A stretch of 16,552 nucleotides of DNA from Pseudomonadota bacterium (GTDB lineage: Bacteria > Pseudomonadota > Alphaproteobacteria > Acetobacterales > Acetobacteraceae): the NCBI GenBank assembly GCA_021829055.1, contig JAJZCS010000016.1:1-16552 (forward strand), written 5' to 3'. Shown one piece after another: positions 8,155 through 15,843 of the stretch (the stretch's first letter is position 1; each line of letters begins with the position of its first letter). The notes under the pieces are model-generated. The model made no database searches. It saw nothing but the letters and a program-made list of their open reading frames with translations, and was not told the DNA's origin. The position numbers were made by a program, and so were the translations under genes.

Positions 8155-8670
8155 TTAAAGCGGTACACCGTGCTTCATCACCATCTCGCGGATGGTCTGC
8201 AAGGTCTGTACCTTGGCGACCTCTGGCGCCGAGACCAGACGCTCCGTGATTTGGTTCTCGTGGGCAGCATCACGCGCTACGCAACGCATCAGGAAATCGC
8301 CTCCGCCGCGGATCATGTGACATTCGCGTACCTCGTCCCACTCGGCAACCATGGCAGCGAAGGAATCGAGCGAAGCCTGCCGCTGGCTCTCCAGCCCAAC
8401 AATGGCGAAGAACTGGATTTGCCAGCCCAGCTTCTGGGCATCCGTGTCAGCGTGATAGCCGCGTATGAGCCCCGATTCCTCGAGCCTCCGAACGCGCCGC
8501 AGGCAGGGCGGCGGCGATATTCCGGCGCGGCCCGCAAGGTCGACGTTGGTGATCCGGCCATCATTCTGCAATTCGTCGAGAATCCGGCGATCAATGTCGT
8601 CAAGTTGAACTTGCTCGGAGCGAACCGGAAATGGGTGCCCATTACCCGGCATCGTGGTCTTGAACGGCAT
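8155..8670 (-). CDS. Lrp/AsnC-family transcriptional regulator
   Basis: A 171-residue feast/famine regulator. After about 20 variable residues comes the Lrp helix-turn-helix (LDDIDRRILDELQNDGRITNVDLAGRAGISPPPCLRRVRRLEESGLI, about 23-69). The RAM ligand-binding and oligomerisation domain follows, with ECHMIRGGGDFLMRCVA at about 116-132. Such proteins usually bind amino acids or other small metabolites and control transport or catabolic genes next to them, as well as themselves. The start chosen is ATG 8670 with GGTGA six bases upstream; a GTG at 8679 and an ATG at 8652 are alternatives. The gene lies upstream of the TDT transporter on the same strand, separated by 161 bp of structured sequence, and an AT-rich palindrome lies 25 bp upstream of its start. 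Confidence 0.94.
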   Translation of the reverse strand: MPFKTTMPGNGHPFPVRSEQVQLDDIDRRILDELQNDGRITNVDLAGRAGISPPPCLRRVRRLEESGLIRGYHADTDAQKLGWQIQFFAIVGLESQRQASLDSFAAMVAEWDEVRECHMIRGGGDFLMRCVARDAAHENQITERLVSAPEVAKVQTLQTIREMVMKHGVPL

Positions 8671-8694
8671 GCAATTCACCGGACGTGGTTGTCT

Positions 8695-8709
8695 TGTAAT
8701 TTAATTACA
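8695..8709. promoter_or_regulatory. Probable Lrp-type operator palindrome
   Basis: TGTAATTTAATTACA is a perfect odd palindrome: 7-bp arms TGTAATT and AATTACA around one central base. It is an AT island in GC-rich DNA and has the 15-bp length and AT-rich centre of Lrp-family sites. It is 25 bp upstream of the Lrp-type gene and about 180 bp upstream of the divergent antiporter gene, so autoregulation is the simplest reading. Confidence 0.6.
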
Positions 8710-8789
8710 TACCAACCGGACATGCCGGAACGCAAGGCCCCGCCCGACTATCACCAAAACTGCCGGGTGCGATCCAACGGATGAGGATA

Positions 8790-8849
8790 CCACCTGGTGT
8801 TCATGACGGCACGCCTCCACGCCAGGCGTTGCCGGTCATGATAGGGTGG
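8790..8849. repeat. 60-nt imperfect inverted repeat upstream of the CPA2 antiporter gene
   Basis: Outer arms CCACC (8790-8794) and GGTGG (8845-8849) enclose TCATGAC-GGCA-CGCCT (8801-8816). These pair with AGGCG, TGCC and GTCATGA (8824-8841), with single-base bulges at 8829 and 8834 and a 7-nt loop at 8817-8823. The inner stem has 16 paired bases. It ends 39 nt before the antiporter start. It could be an RNA leader structure, a REP-like palindrome, or a terminator-like element between divergent genes; no T-tract follows. Confidence 0.5.
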
Positions 8850-8888
8850 CAGCATACGCATCAGGTAAACCTGTTCTAGGGTACACGT

Positions 8889-10688
8889 ATGCTCGAGACA
8901 TTGCTCGCCTTGCTGGGCGCGACCGTCGTCACCGTGCCGATTGCCCGCCGCTTCGGTGTCGGCAGCATCGTCGGCTACCTCATAGCCGGATTGGCGATAG
9001 GCCCCAACGGGCTGCGTCTTGTGACCGGCGTTCCAGAAATCCAGAACGTCTCGGAGCTGGGCGTAATCATGTTGCTTTTTCTGATCGGCCTCGAGGTTCG
9101 ACCGCACCGGTTATGGATACTGCGTCGGACCATTCTTGGTCTCGGATTTGGCCAGATGCTGCCGAGTGCAGCACTTCTCGCGATTCTGGCGCATCTGGGC
9201 GGCATCGGGTGGAGCCAATCGTGCCTGCTCGGGTTCGGCCTGGCTTTGTCGTCCACGGCAATCGTCCTACCCATGCTCAACGAGCGGGGCCTTTTGCGTA
9301 CGGCCGCCGGTCGCGACTCGTTCGCAGTCTTGCTGTTCCAGGACATGGCGTTCGTTCCGCTGGTTGCCCTTCTCCCACTGTTCGTGCCTGGACACATTGC
9401 CAACCATCTCCTGACCGGGAGTTTGACGACGGGCCTGGCCGTTCATCTTCCATGGCTGGCTGTCGGGCGAGGCATCCTTGCCGTCGCGGTCATCGTGGTT
9501 GGCGGAATTTTTCTTGTCGAAAAAATCTTTGGGTTGATTGGCGGTGCACGTATCCCGGAAGTGTTCACAGCGATGACTCTGCTGATCGTTGTCGGCACCA
9601 CATCGCTCGCACACTGGGCTGGGCTGTCACCCTCGCTTGGAGCGTTCATGGCGGGCGCGCTGCTTTCGGATTCCGAATATCGCCACGCGATTCAGGCAGA
9701 TATCGAGCCGTTCGAGGGACTGCTTCTCGGCTTTTTCTTTATTTCCGTGGGCATGTCTGTAGATTTTTCGCTTCTGCTCCACGCGCCGGTCACTGTCATC
9801 ACCGGCGTCGCGGCGCTCCTTGTTGTCAAGTTTTTTGTTGCGCTGGTCGTCGATTACGTCAAGCGCCGCAACTTTGCAGGCGCGCTCCGTTTCGCTGCCG
9901 CTTTGCCCGAAGGCAGCGAATTCAGCTTTGTCCTTTTCGGTGCAGCCGTCGCCCAGGGCGCAATGACCCGGCATCTGTCGGATCTTGCAACCCTCGTGAT
10001 CGCCTTGTCGATGCTTTTCACACCCATTCTGTTCACCGGTCTCGACTACCTTGCGACCTCTTATCTAACGCCGGGCAAGAAGCTGTCTTTGCCACTCGAA
10101 ACCGACGACCAGAGCAAGGTCATCATTTGTGGCTTTGGCCGCGTCGGGCAAATCATCGGCCGCGTACTTTCGGTGCAGCGGGTCCGCTTTACAGCGCTGG
10201 ACCAAGACGCCAGCCACATCGCGTTTGTGCGCCGCTTCGGCGCACGAGCCTATTTCGGCGACCCCACGCGCCTCTCCGTACTGCGCGCTGCCGGCGCAGA
10301 AACGGCAAAAGTGCTGGTGATTGCGCTCGATAAAGCTGAGGCCACGGTCAAACTGGCCGAAATGGCCCGCCGGCGTTTTCCTCATCTCACCATCGTGGCG
10401 CGCGCCCGGAACAGACGTCATGCCCAGTTGTTGATGGACGTCGGCGCTCATCATGTCGTCCGCGAAACGTTATTGTCGAGTCTGAAGCTCGGCGAAATGG
10501 CGCTGGAAGCCGCCGGCATTCCCCACGACGACGCGGAGCGAACGATAACCGCCTTTCAGGCAAGCGACGAACGGTCATTGGCCGAAACGCGCAGTTTTGC
10601 GGGAGATGAATCCCGCGTCATGACAACGTTACAGCAAAACATCTCCGAGTTACAGGAACTCTTTGAAGCTGACCAGAAATCGCGCTGA
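8889..10688 (+). CDS. CPA2-family K+/H+ antiporter with RCK domain (KefB/KefC-like)
   Basis: A 599-residue monovalent cation:proton antiporter-2 protein, likely effluxing K+ (or Na+) in exchange for H+ across the inner membrane. Residues 1 to about 390 hold about 12 hydrophobic segments, including VSELGVIMLLFLIGLEV, LFQDMAFVPLVALLP and the PEGSEFSFVLFGAAVAQG region that matches the conserved GGEFAFV segment of KefB/KefC. A cytosolic RCK_N (TrkA-N) domain starts at about 410 with the Rossmann motif ICGFGRVGQIIGR and runs to about 530, followed by a charged helical tail. Length matches KefB/C (about 600). Glutathione gating cannot be decided by eye. ATG 8889 has AGGG about 9 bases upstream. No KefF/KefG-type ancillary gene is adjacent. 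It is transcribed divergently from the Lrp gene. Confidence 0.93.
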   Translation: MLETLLALLGATVVTVPIARRFGVGSIVGYLIAGLAIGPNGLRLVTGVPEIQNVSELGVIMLLFLIGLEVRPHRLWILRRTILGLGFGQMLPSAALLAILAHLGGIGWSQSCLLGFGLALSSTAIVLPMLNERGLLRTAAGRDSFAVLLFQDMAFVPLVALLPLFVPGHIANHLLTGSLTTGLAVHLPWLAVGRGILAVAVIVVGGIFLVEKIFGLIGGARIPEVFTAMTLLIVVGTTSLAHWAGLSPSLGAFMAGALLSDSEYRHAIQADIEPFEGLLLGFFFISVGMSVDFSLLLHAPVTVITGVAALLVVKFFVALVVDYVKRRNFAGALRFAAALPEGSEFSFVLFGAAVAQGAMTRHLSDLATLVIALSMLFTPILFTGLDYLATSYLTPGKKLSLPLETDDQSKVIICGFGRVGQIIGRVLSVQRVRFTALDQDASHIAFVRRFGARAYFGDPTRLSVLRAAGAETAKVLVIALDKAEATVKLAEMARRRFPHLTIVARARNRRHAQLLMDVGAHHVVRETLLSSLKLGEMALEAAGIPHDDAERTITAFQASDERSLAETRSFAGDESRVMTTLQQNISELQELFEADQKSR

Positions 10689-10696
10689 AACAACAA

Positions 10697-10850
10697 GTCC
10701 TTTAAGGACACAGCAACGATCCGGCGTTTTTTTGCCCGGACCCTTCATTGAAGGGCAAACCGCGATTCCTCGGGCCTGAGGAATACGCGTAGGAACAACG
10801 CTGGCATTTTGCAACGCCGACGACCGGCCTGGGCTCAGCGAAAGGCCGTC
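10697..10850 (+). other. Hairpin cluster in the 358-bp gap between the antiporter gene and ettA
   Basis: No protein gene is supported in 10689-11046. Five consecutive stem-loops lie in it: GTCCT/AGGAC (10697-10709); TCCGG/CCGGA with a T7 in its 11-nt loop (10720-10740); CCCTTC/GAAGGG with loop ATT (10741-10755); CGCG-ATTCCTC paired with GAGGAAT-A-CGCG (10761-10789); and a bulged GACCGGCC/GGCCGTC hairpin (10822-10850). None is followed by a proper T-tract, so this is not a standard terminator. It may be a processed 3' UTR of the antiporter mRNA or an unannotated small RNA. Confidence 0.4.
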
Positions 10851-10983
10851 TGTGACGTGGCCAACAACCCTGCATTGCGTCGCGCACTGCCGCGGTCCTT
10901 CCCGGAAACCCGGAGAGCAAGGGCAAAACCACCTGTGCGCCGGACAACGATGCTGTGCACCCAACGCGGAACGGCCCATATGG

Positions 10984-11012
10984 TTGCCCACGCGCGCCGA
11001 GCTTCTTATACG
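10984..11012 (+). promoter_or_regulatory. Candidate ettA promoter
   Basis: TTGCCC (10984-10989) and TATACG (11007-11012) are separated by 17 bp and match four of six consensus positions each. Transcription would start near 11019, giving a short leader of about 28 nt before the ettA ATG, with AGGA at 11035-11038 as the ribosome binding site. Confidence 0.4.
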
Positions 11013-11046
11013 ACCACCAACCCAATCCCGATCAGGACAACGCAGT

Positions 11047-12726
11047 ATGGCCAGCTATCAATATGTGTACGTGATGAAAGATCTCACCAAGGCGTTTCCC
11101 GGCGGACGGGAAGTGTTCAAAGGGATCACGCTGTCCTTTTTGCCTGGTGTCAAGATCGGAGTGCTCGGCGTCAACGGCGCGGGCAAATCCACCTTGCTCA
11201 AAATCATGGCTGGAATCGAAAAGAATTTCGGAGGGGAAGCGTGGGCTGCTGATGGTGTCCGCGTCGGCTACCTCTCCCAGGAACCACATCTCGATCCCGA
11301 CAAGACCGCCGGAGAGAATGTTGCCGAGGCTTTCGCCGACCTGCGCGCTGCCATCGCCCGGTTCAACCTGATTTCCGAAGAGTTTGCGGAACCGATGGAC
11401 GACGCGAAAATGGACGCCCTGCTCGCTGAACAGGCGGCTCTGCAGGAAAAAATTGATGCCGAGGATGGTTGGGACCTTGATCGCCGTATCGACATCGCGC
11501 TCGATGCGCTTCGCTGCCCCCCGGCAGAAAGCCCCGTCACCAATCTTTCCGGCGGTGAACGCCGGCGCGTTGCCCTTTGCCGCCTGCTTCTCGAAAGGCC
11601 TGACCTCCTTCTTCTCGACGAGCCGACAAACCATCTTGACGCCGAATCGGTGGCCTGGCTTGAAAAAACGCTCCAAGCGTATGCAGGCACTGTCATTGTC
11701 GTCACGCACGACCGCTACTTCCTCGAAAATGTAACGAACTGGATCCTGGAGCTCGAGCGCGGTCGCGGCTACCCATTCGAAGGCAATTACACGTCCTGGC
11801 TGGAACAGAAACAAAAGCGGCTTGCTCAAGAAGAAAAGGAAGAATCTGCCCGCCAACGTTCCCTTCGGGAAGAACGGGAATGGATCGCCGCGTCGCCCAA
11901 GGCACGCCAGACAAAAAATCGCGCACGGATCACTCGCTACGAAGAGATGCTGGCGAAGTCGCAGGAGCAGATCTCGGGAATTACGGATATCGTCATCCCT
12001 CCCGGCCCCCGTCTTGGGGGAATTGTCATCGAGGCAGAGCGCCTGCGTAAAGGTTTTGGCAACAATCTTCTGATTGACGACCTTTCCTTTAAGCTTCCTC
12101 CCGGCGGCATTGTCGGCGTTATCGGACCGAATGGAGCAGGAAAAACCACCTTGTTTCGTATGATCACGGGAGCCGAAACGCCCGATGGCGGCAAGCTTAC
12201 CGTCGGTGACACCGTTACCCTGGGGTATGTTGACCAGTCCCGCGACAGCCTTGATGACAACAAAACCGTCTGGGAGGAAATCTCCGGCGGCACCGATGTT
12301 ATTCATCTCGGGAAACGAGCCGTTCCGTCACGTGCCTATGTCGGAGCTTTTAACTTCAAAGGTCCTGACCAGCAGAAGAAAGTTGGCGTCCTATCTGGCG
12401 GAGAGCGCAATCGGGTGCATCTCGCGAAGATGCTCAAGGGCGAACATAACGTTATTCTTCTTGACGAGCCGACCAATGATCTCGACGTTGATACTCTCCG
12501 TGCCCTCGAGGAGGCCCTTATGGAATTTCCGGGTTGTGCGGTGATCACTTCTCACGACCGTTGGTTTCTCGACAGGCTGGCCACGCATATTCTCGCCTTT
12601 GAGGGAGACTCCCATGTCGAATGGTTCGAAGGCAACTTCCAGGACTACGAGGAAGACAAACGTCGCCGCCTTGGCTCGGATGCAACCGAGCCCCACCGTA
12701 TCAAGTACCGCCCTCTAACGCGGTAA
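11047..12726 (+). CDS. ettA: Energy-dependent translational throttle protein EttA (ABC-F)
   Basis: EttA is a cytosolic ABC-F ATPase that binds the ribosomal E site and gates the first elongation steps according to the ATP/ADP ratio. The 559-residue protein (E. coli 555) has two ATPase domains and no membrane segment. NBD1 has Walker A GVNGAGKST (41-49), signature LSGGERRR (from 167) and DEPTNHLD (191-198). NBD2 has Walker A GPNGAGKTT (360-368), signature LSGGERNR (from 449) and DEPTNDLD. The charged linker between them (about 255-310, EKEESARQRSLREEREW) fits the family. The start is ATG 11047, giving the typical MASYQYVYVMKDLTKAFPGG; AGGA lies 8 bases upstream. The frame is open to 10852 but that part has no family similarity. 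A GNAT gene follows after 7 bp. Confidence 0.97.
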   Translation: MASYQYVYVMKDLTKAFPGGREVFKGITLSFLPGVKIGVLGVNGAGKSTLLKIMAGIEKNFGGEAWAADGVRVGYLSQEPHLDPDKTAGENVAEAFADLRAAIARFNLISEEFAEPMDDAKMDALLAEQAALQEKIDAEDGWDLDRRIDIALDALRCPPAESPVTNLSGGERRRVALCRLLLERPDLLLLDEPTNHLDAESVAWLEKTLQAYAGTVIVVTHDRYFLENVTNWILELERGRGYPFEGNYTSWLEQKQKRLAQEEKEESARQRSLREEREWIAASPKARQTKNRARITRYEEMLAKSQEQISGITDIVIPPGPRLGGIVIEAERLRKGFGNNLLIDDLSFKLPPGGIVGVIGPNGAGKTTLFRMITGAETPDGGKLTVGDTVTLGYVDQSRDSLDDNKTVWEEISGGTDVIHLGKRAVPSRAYVGAFNFKGPDQQKKVGVLSGGERNRVHLAKMLKGEHNVILLDEPTNDLDVDTLRALEEALMEFPGCAVITSHDRWFLDRLATHILAFEGDSHVEWFEGNFQDYEEDKRRRLGSDATEPHRIKYRPLTR

Positions 12727-12733
12727 CATTCCG

Positions 12734-13297
12734 ATGGCGACCCCTTCCGGCGCTCATGCGGACCACTCCGAAGCTCTCGGCATCAACCCCGTTTGGCACG
12801 TCGATACGGCTCGCCTTCGAATGAGACCCGTCGGATGGCACGACCTGCCGGACCTGGTGGCGTTGAAAGCGGATCCGCGTGCCTATGCCCTGATGCTGGG
12901 CGGGATCCGCACGAAGGTCCAGACGGCGGAGGAGCTGGGAGCCGAGGTCGCGGCATGGGGACGGCTGGGTTTTGGTATTTGGGCCATCCGGGGTCGCCAC
13001 ACCGGGGTCTTTCTCGGTGTCACCGGGCTGGAGGAGCGGCCAGACGGACGGGGCATTGCGCTGCGATTTGCCCTTTGGGCCGAAGTTCGTGGCTCCGGGC
13101 TGGCACGCGAAGCGGCGGGAGCAGCTCTTCGGTACGGTCATGAACAGGCTGGCCTGACCCGAATCGTGGCCGTCGCGCGGGCGGATAATTTTGCCTCGCG
13201 GATGGTGCTTGGCTCGATCGGAATGATCGAGCGTGAGCATTTTGTTCGCGCTGAGGTGCCGATGCTGGTCTATGAGAGTGTTTTCCACGACGCATGA
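12734..13297 (+). CDS. GNAT-family N-acetyltransferase (RimJ/RimL type)
   Basis: A 187-residue acetyltransferase of the RimJ/RimL-like GNAT group, which transfers acetyl from acetyl-CoA to an amine, often a protein N-terminus or a small molecule. Visible features are the opening DTARLRMRPVGWHDLPDLVAL (about 24-44), the central strands GFGIWAIRGRHTGVFLGVTGL, the acetyl-CoA-binding loop region RGSGLAREAAGAALRYG (about 118-134), and the closing ADNFASRMVLGSIGMIEREHF, the usual N-x-x-S-x-x-x-x-x-x-x-x-G-F-like motif with M replacing F. The first 20 residues are non-conserved in style, so a later start is possible. It starts 7 bp after the ettA stop, so the two genes probably share a transcript. 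The substrate cannot be told from sequence. Confidence 0.9.
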   Translation: MATPSGAHADHSEALGINPVWHVDTARLRMRPVGWHDLPDLVALKADPRAYALMLGGIRTKVQTAEELGAEVAAWGRLGFGIWAIRGRHTGVFLGVTGLEERPDGRGIALRFALWAEVRGSGLAREAAGAALRYGHEQAGLTRIVAVARADNFASRMVLGSIGMIEREHFVRAEVPMLVYESVFHDA

Positions 13298-13778
13298 ATC
13301 GGCGCTGGATGGAAGGCTAGCCATCTCGACGACACCGGCCGGGACGACGCGCCCGCGGGGGCCCTTCCTCTTGTGCAGTCGCACCGCAACGCCATTATTC
13401 AGGAGGCGGCTGCCCGAGAGTGGTGTGCGGCTTGATGGCGATTGGGGAACGAGCAGGCGATTGGCCACGATGGTTGCCGAGGCGGGTGGAGAATGGTCGG
13501 GTTGGTCTGAAACCAGGCCCGTTCGACGCCCGGGCTCCCGCACCGTTCGGCCGGCTCCAGGCCATTGACCCCGCTGCAACCCCATGTTGCCGGACCATGC
13601 CTCCGGGCGCCGAATCCTGCCGGGCAGGGTCGGCGCGGCGTTCTTCTGCCGTGGACTACTAACCCGTTCACCGGCGTCATAACGCGAACAAACGGCTTTT
13701 CCTCACGGATTGCACGCTTTCATGATTGCAGGAAGCGGTTTCAGTGATCTATTGGTGTTAATAAATGCGAGGCTCATG
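13298..13778 (+). other. Intergenic region before trxB, no gene supported
   Basis: This 480-bp gap holds several short overlapping open frames on both strands, but none has a convincing start, ribosome binding site or recognisable protein. No strong terminator follows the GNAT gene and no clear promoter stands out before trxB. GAGG at 13769-13772 is 6 bases before the second of two adjacent ATGs (13776, 13779), which decides the trxB start in favour of 13779. Confidence 0.6.
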
Positions 13779-14813
13779 ATGGCTGACACGATTGCGACCA
13801 GGCTGTTGATCATCGGTGCCGGCCCGGCTGGCTACACGGCGGCTATCTACGCGGCGCGCGCCAACCTCGCGCCAGTGCTGGTGGCAGGAATGCAACCTGG
13901 AGGGCAACTGACGATTACCACCGACGTTGAAAACTACCCGGGTTTCGCCGGGGCGGTCCAGGGGCCGTGGCTGATGGAGCAGATGCAGGCTCAGGCTCAA
14001 AATGTGGGCGCCAGAATCATTCAGGACGTCGTGACGCATATTGACTTGTCCCCCCGGCCCATCCGCGCGATCGGCGATTCCGGTACCACCTACGTTGCCG
14101 AAACGGCCGTCATTGCGACCGGGGCGCAGGCACGGTGGCTTGGGCTTGAGTCAGAGCAGAGATACCAAGGCGCCGGGGTCTCTGCCTGCGCGACCTGTGA
14201 CGGGTTTTTCTTCCGTGGCAAGCAGGTCGCGGTGATCGGCGGCGGAAATACGGCCGTCGAAGAGGCTCTCTATCTGACCCATCACGCCAGTCGGGTAACC
14301 CTCATCCATCGCCGCGATTCACTGCGAGCAGAGAAAATCCTGCAGGATCGGCTGTCCGCTAACCCGAAGATCTCCGTAATCTGGAACGCAAAGGTGGTCG
14401 ATATCTTCGGAACCGAAACACCCCCGTCCGTAACAGGCGTCATGATTGAGGACACGAAGAACGGTGCGGTCCGTAAAGTCGATGCCGAAGGCGTCTTCGT
14501 TGCCATTGGCCACGATCCGGCGACGGCTTTGTTCAGGGGCCAACTCGACATGGATGCCGATGGCTATATCAAGACCACGCCAGGCTCGACACGCACGTCG
14601 ATCCCTCACGTCTTTGCCGCCGGCGATGTCCAGGACAAGACTTTTCGGCAGGCCGTCACCGCCGCCGGCACCGGTTGCATGGCAGCACTCGAGGCCGAGC
14701 GGTTCCTTGCGGAGACTTCGGCTCGCGGGCAAGGTATGGAAATGAGGCAGGATCAGCAAACAAAACAATCGGAAGCCGCGATTGGTCGCGGAGCAGCAAC
14801 AGGGACGCCATAG
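13779..14813 (+). CDS. trxB: Thioredoxin-disulfide reductase
   Basis: TrxB is a cytosolic FAD enzyme that passes electrons from NADPH to thioredoxin. The 344-residue product has the FAD-binding GAGPAG (13-18), the redox-active CATC (137-140, followed by DGFFF), the NADPH-binding GGGNTA (154-159) with HRRDSLRA (177-184), and the C-terminal FAD motif AGDVQDKTFRQAVTAAGTG (281-299). All catalytic features are intact. It is about 20 residues longer than E. coli TrxB because of a Gln/Ala/Gly-rich tail after ERFLAE. Start at the second of two tandem ATGs is preferred for Shine-Dalgarno spacing. The LysR gene begins 2 bp after the stop; trxB-lsrB linkage is known in other alphaproteobacteria and suggests co-expression in oxidative stress. 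Confidence 0.97.
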   Translation: MADTIATRLLIIGAGPAGYTAAIYAARANLAPVLVAGMQPGGQLTITTDVENYPGFAGAVQGPWLMEQMQAQAQNVGARIIQDVVTHIDLSPRPIRAIGDSGTTYVAETAVIATGAQARWLGLESEQRYQGAGVSACATCDGFFFRGKQVAVIGGGNTAVEEALYLTHHASRVTLIHRRDSLRAEKILQDRLSANPKISVIWNAKVVDIFGTETPPSVTGVMIEDTKNGAVRKVDAEGVFVAIGHDPATALFRGQLDMDADGYIKTTPGSTRTSIPHVFAAGDVQDKTFRQAVTAAGTGCMAALEAERFLAETSARGQGMEMRQDQQTKQSEAAIGRGAATGTP

Positions 14814-14815
14814 AA

Positions 14816-15718
14816 ATGACCCAGAACCGTATGGATTGGGATAAGCTGCGTGTTTTTCATGCCGTTGCAGAGGCTGGAAGTTTCACCCATGCCGGCGACA
14901 CACTCAATCTTTCACAGTCAGCTGTGTCGCGCCAAATTTCGGCGCTCGAGGAAGCGCTGTCGGTGCCACTGTTTCACCGCCATGCACGTGGGCTCATCCT
15001 CACTGAGCAGGGCGAGCAGCTGAACCGGACGGTACGCGACGTCTTCGCCAAACTGGCGATGACCGAAGCGCAACTCACGGAAAGCAAGGAGCGGGCCGCG
15101 GGCCGTCTGAAAGTTACAACGACTCATAGTTTCGGCGTCGCATGGCTGGCGCCGCGGCTGAAAACATTCCTGGAGCGGTACCCGGACGTCAGCATGACTT
15201 TGTTGCTCGACGACGTCGACCTCGACCTCGCCATGCGCGAAGCCGACGTTGCAATCCGTATGCACCCTCCGCGCCAGCCCGACCTGGTGCAGCGGTCTAT
15301 TGGAGAAATGCGGTGGCAGATCTGGGCGTCAGACGCCTATCTGAAGACTGCTGGCCGGGCACCTGAGCGCCCGGAGGATTTGGATCACCATCGGCTCATT
15401 CTGTTTGGCGACCGCAAGCCGCCTGTAATGGATGTGAACTGGCTTGCGGATCTCGGCCGGACGGAAAGCTCATCGCGGCGCATCAGCGCACTGGAAGTCA
15501 ACTCTCTCCAGGCCGTGATGATCGCAATCCGTTCCGGTCTGGGCATCGGCGCGGTGCCAGATTACCTCGTCGAGAACACTGCCGGCATGACGCGGATCTT
15601 GCCGCATGCCAAGACACCCAAGATTGACATGTTCTTCGTGTACCCGGAAGAACTTAGGAATTCCAAGCGTGTGGGTGTATTCCGTGACTTCATTGTTGCG
15701 GAAATCAATCGCTCCTGA
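14816..15718 (+). CDS. lsrB: LysR-family regulator, LsrB/VtlR-like
   Basis: A 300-residue LysR-type regulator. The N-terminal winged helix-turn-helix is at about 6-66 (MDWDKLRVFHAVAEAGSFTH, then NLSQSAVSRQISALEEALSVPLFHRHARGLILTEQG). The effector-binding domain follows from about residue 93. The opening sequence and the position directly behind trxB match, from memory, LsrB of Sinorhizobium and VtlR of Brucella/Agrobacterium, which link oxidative stress, envelope traits and control of AbcR small RNAs. The orthology call is inference. The ATG at 14816 has AGGGA about 10 bases upstream; the longer open frame from 14675 is only the trxB end in another frame. The protein has no cysteine at all, so redox sensing through cysteines, reported for rhizobial LsrB, cannot apply here. 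A structured RNA region follows about 125 bp downstream. Confidence 0.9.
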   Translation: MTQNRMDWDKLRVFHAVAEAGSFTHAGDTLNLSQSAVSRQISALEEALSVPLFHRHARGLILTEQGEQLNRTVRDVFAKLAMTEAQLTESKERAAGRLKVTTTHSFGVAWLAPRLKTFLERYPDVSMTLLLDDVDLDLAMREADVAIRMHPPRQPDLVQRSIGEMRWQIWASDAYLKTAGRAPERPEDLDHHRLILFGDRKPPVMDVNWLADLGRTESSSRRISALEVNSLQAVMIAIRSGLGIGAVPDYLVENTAGMTRILPHAKTPKIDMFFVYPEELRNSKRVGVFRDFIVAEINRS

Positions 15719-15760
15719 CTTCTCTTCCCGGGAGGGTTCGTGGTTGTGATGCTCCTGCAT

Positions 15761-15797
15761 GCGTGACTTTATATGCGTCAATTTCATGGCGGCGTCA
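15761..15797 (+). promoter_or_regulatory. GCGTSA repeats upstream of the structured RNA, possible LysR site
   Basis: GCGTGA (15761-15766), GCGTCA (15775-15780) and GCGTCA (15792-15797) are spaced 14 and 17 bp. The first two also form the inverted repeat TGAC-N9-GTCA (15764-15780), a size common for LysR-type boxes. They lie just upstream of the weak promoter of the RNA and just downstream of the LysR gene. Binding by that regulator is inference. Confidence 0.35.
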
Positions 15798-15808
15798 CAT
15801 AATACACG

Positions 15809-15837
15809 CTTTAATTGTGGTACTTATGGTGTATATT
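15809..15837 (+). promoter_or_regulatory. Candidate promoter of the structured RNA
   Basis: TATATT (15832-15837) matches five of six -10 positions in an AT-rich stretch. At 17-bp spacing the -35 is CTTTAA (15809-15814), a poor match, as expected of an activator-dependent promoter. The start point would be near 15844. Confidence 0.45.
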
Positions 15838-15843
15838 GAACAG

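Noticed and set aside
8846..10333. 495-residue plus-strand frame inside the antiporter gene
   Set aside because: An Arg/Cys-rich shadow frame; the alternate frame gives a perfect CPA2 antiporter with TM helices and an RCK domain.
10727..10733. T7 run after the antiporter gene as a Rho-independent terminator
   Set aside because: The run lies in the loop of a hairpin rather than after one; the nearest upstream stem is 5 bp and 17 nt away.
11032..12306. 424-residue open frame antisense to ettA
   Set aside because: It mirrors the conserved EttA frame exactly, has no recognisable domain, and the plus-strand protein is unmistakable.
13500..13562. GTTCGAC-containing segment resembling a tRNA T arm
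   Set aside because: No acceptor stem, D arm or anticodon arm could be assembled around it.
12701..13585. 294-residue open frame on the minus strand across the GNAT gene
   Set aside because: It is antisense to a clear acetyltransferase, has low-complexity basic and proline-rich composition and no family motif; GC-rich codon bias commonly creates such frames.
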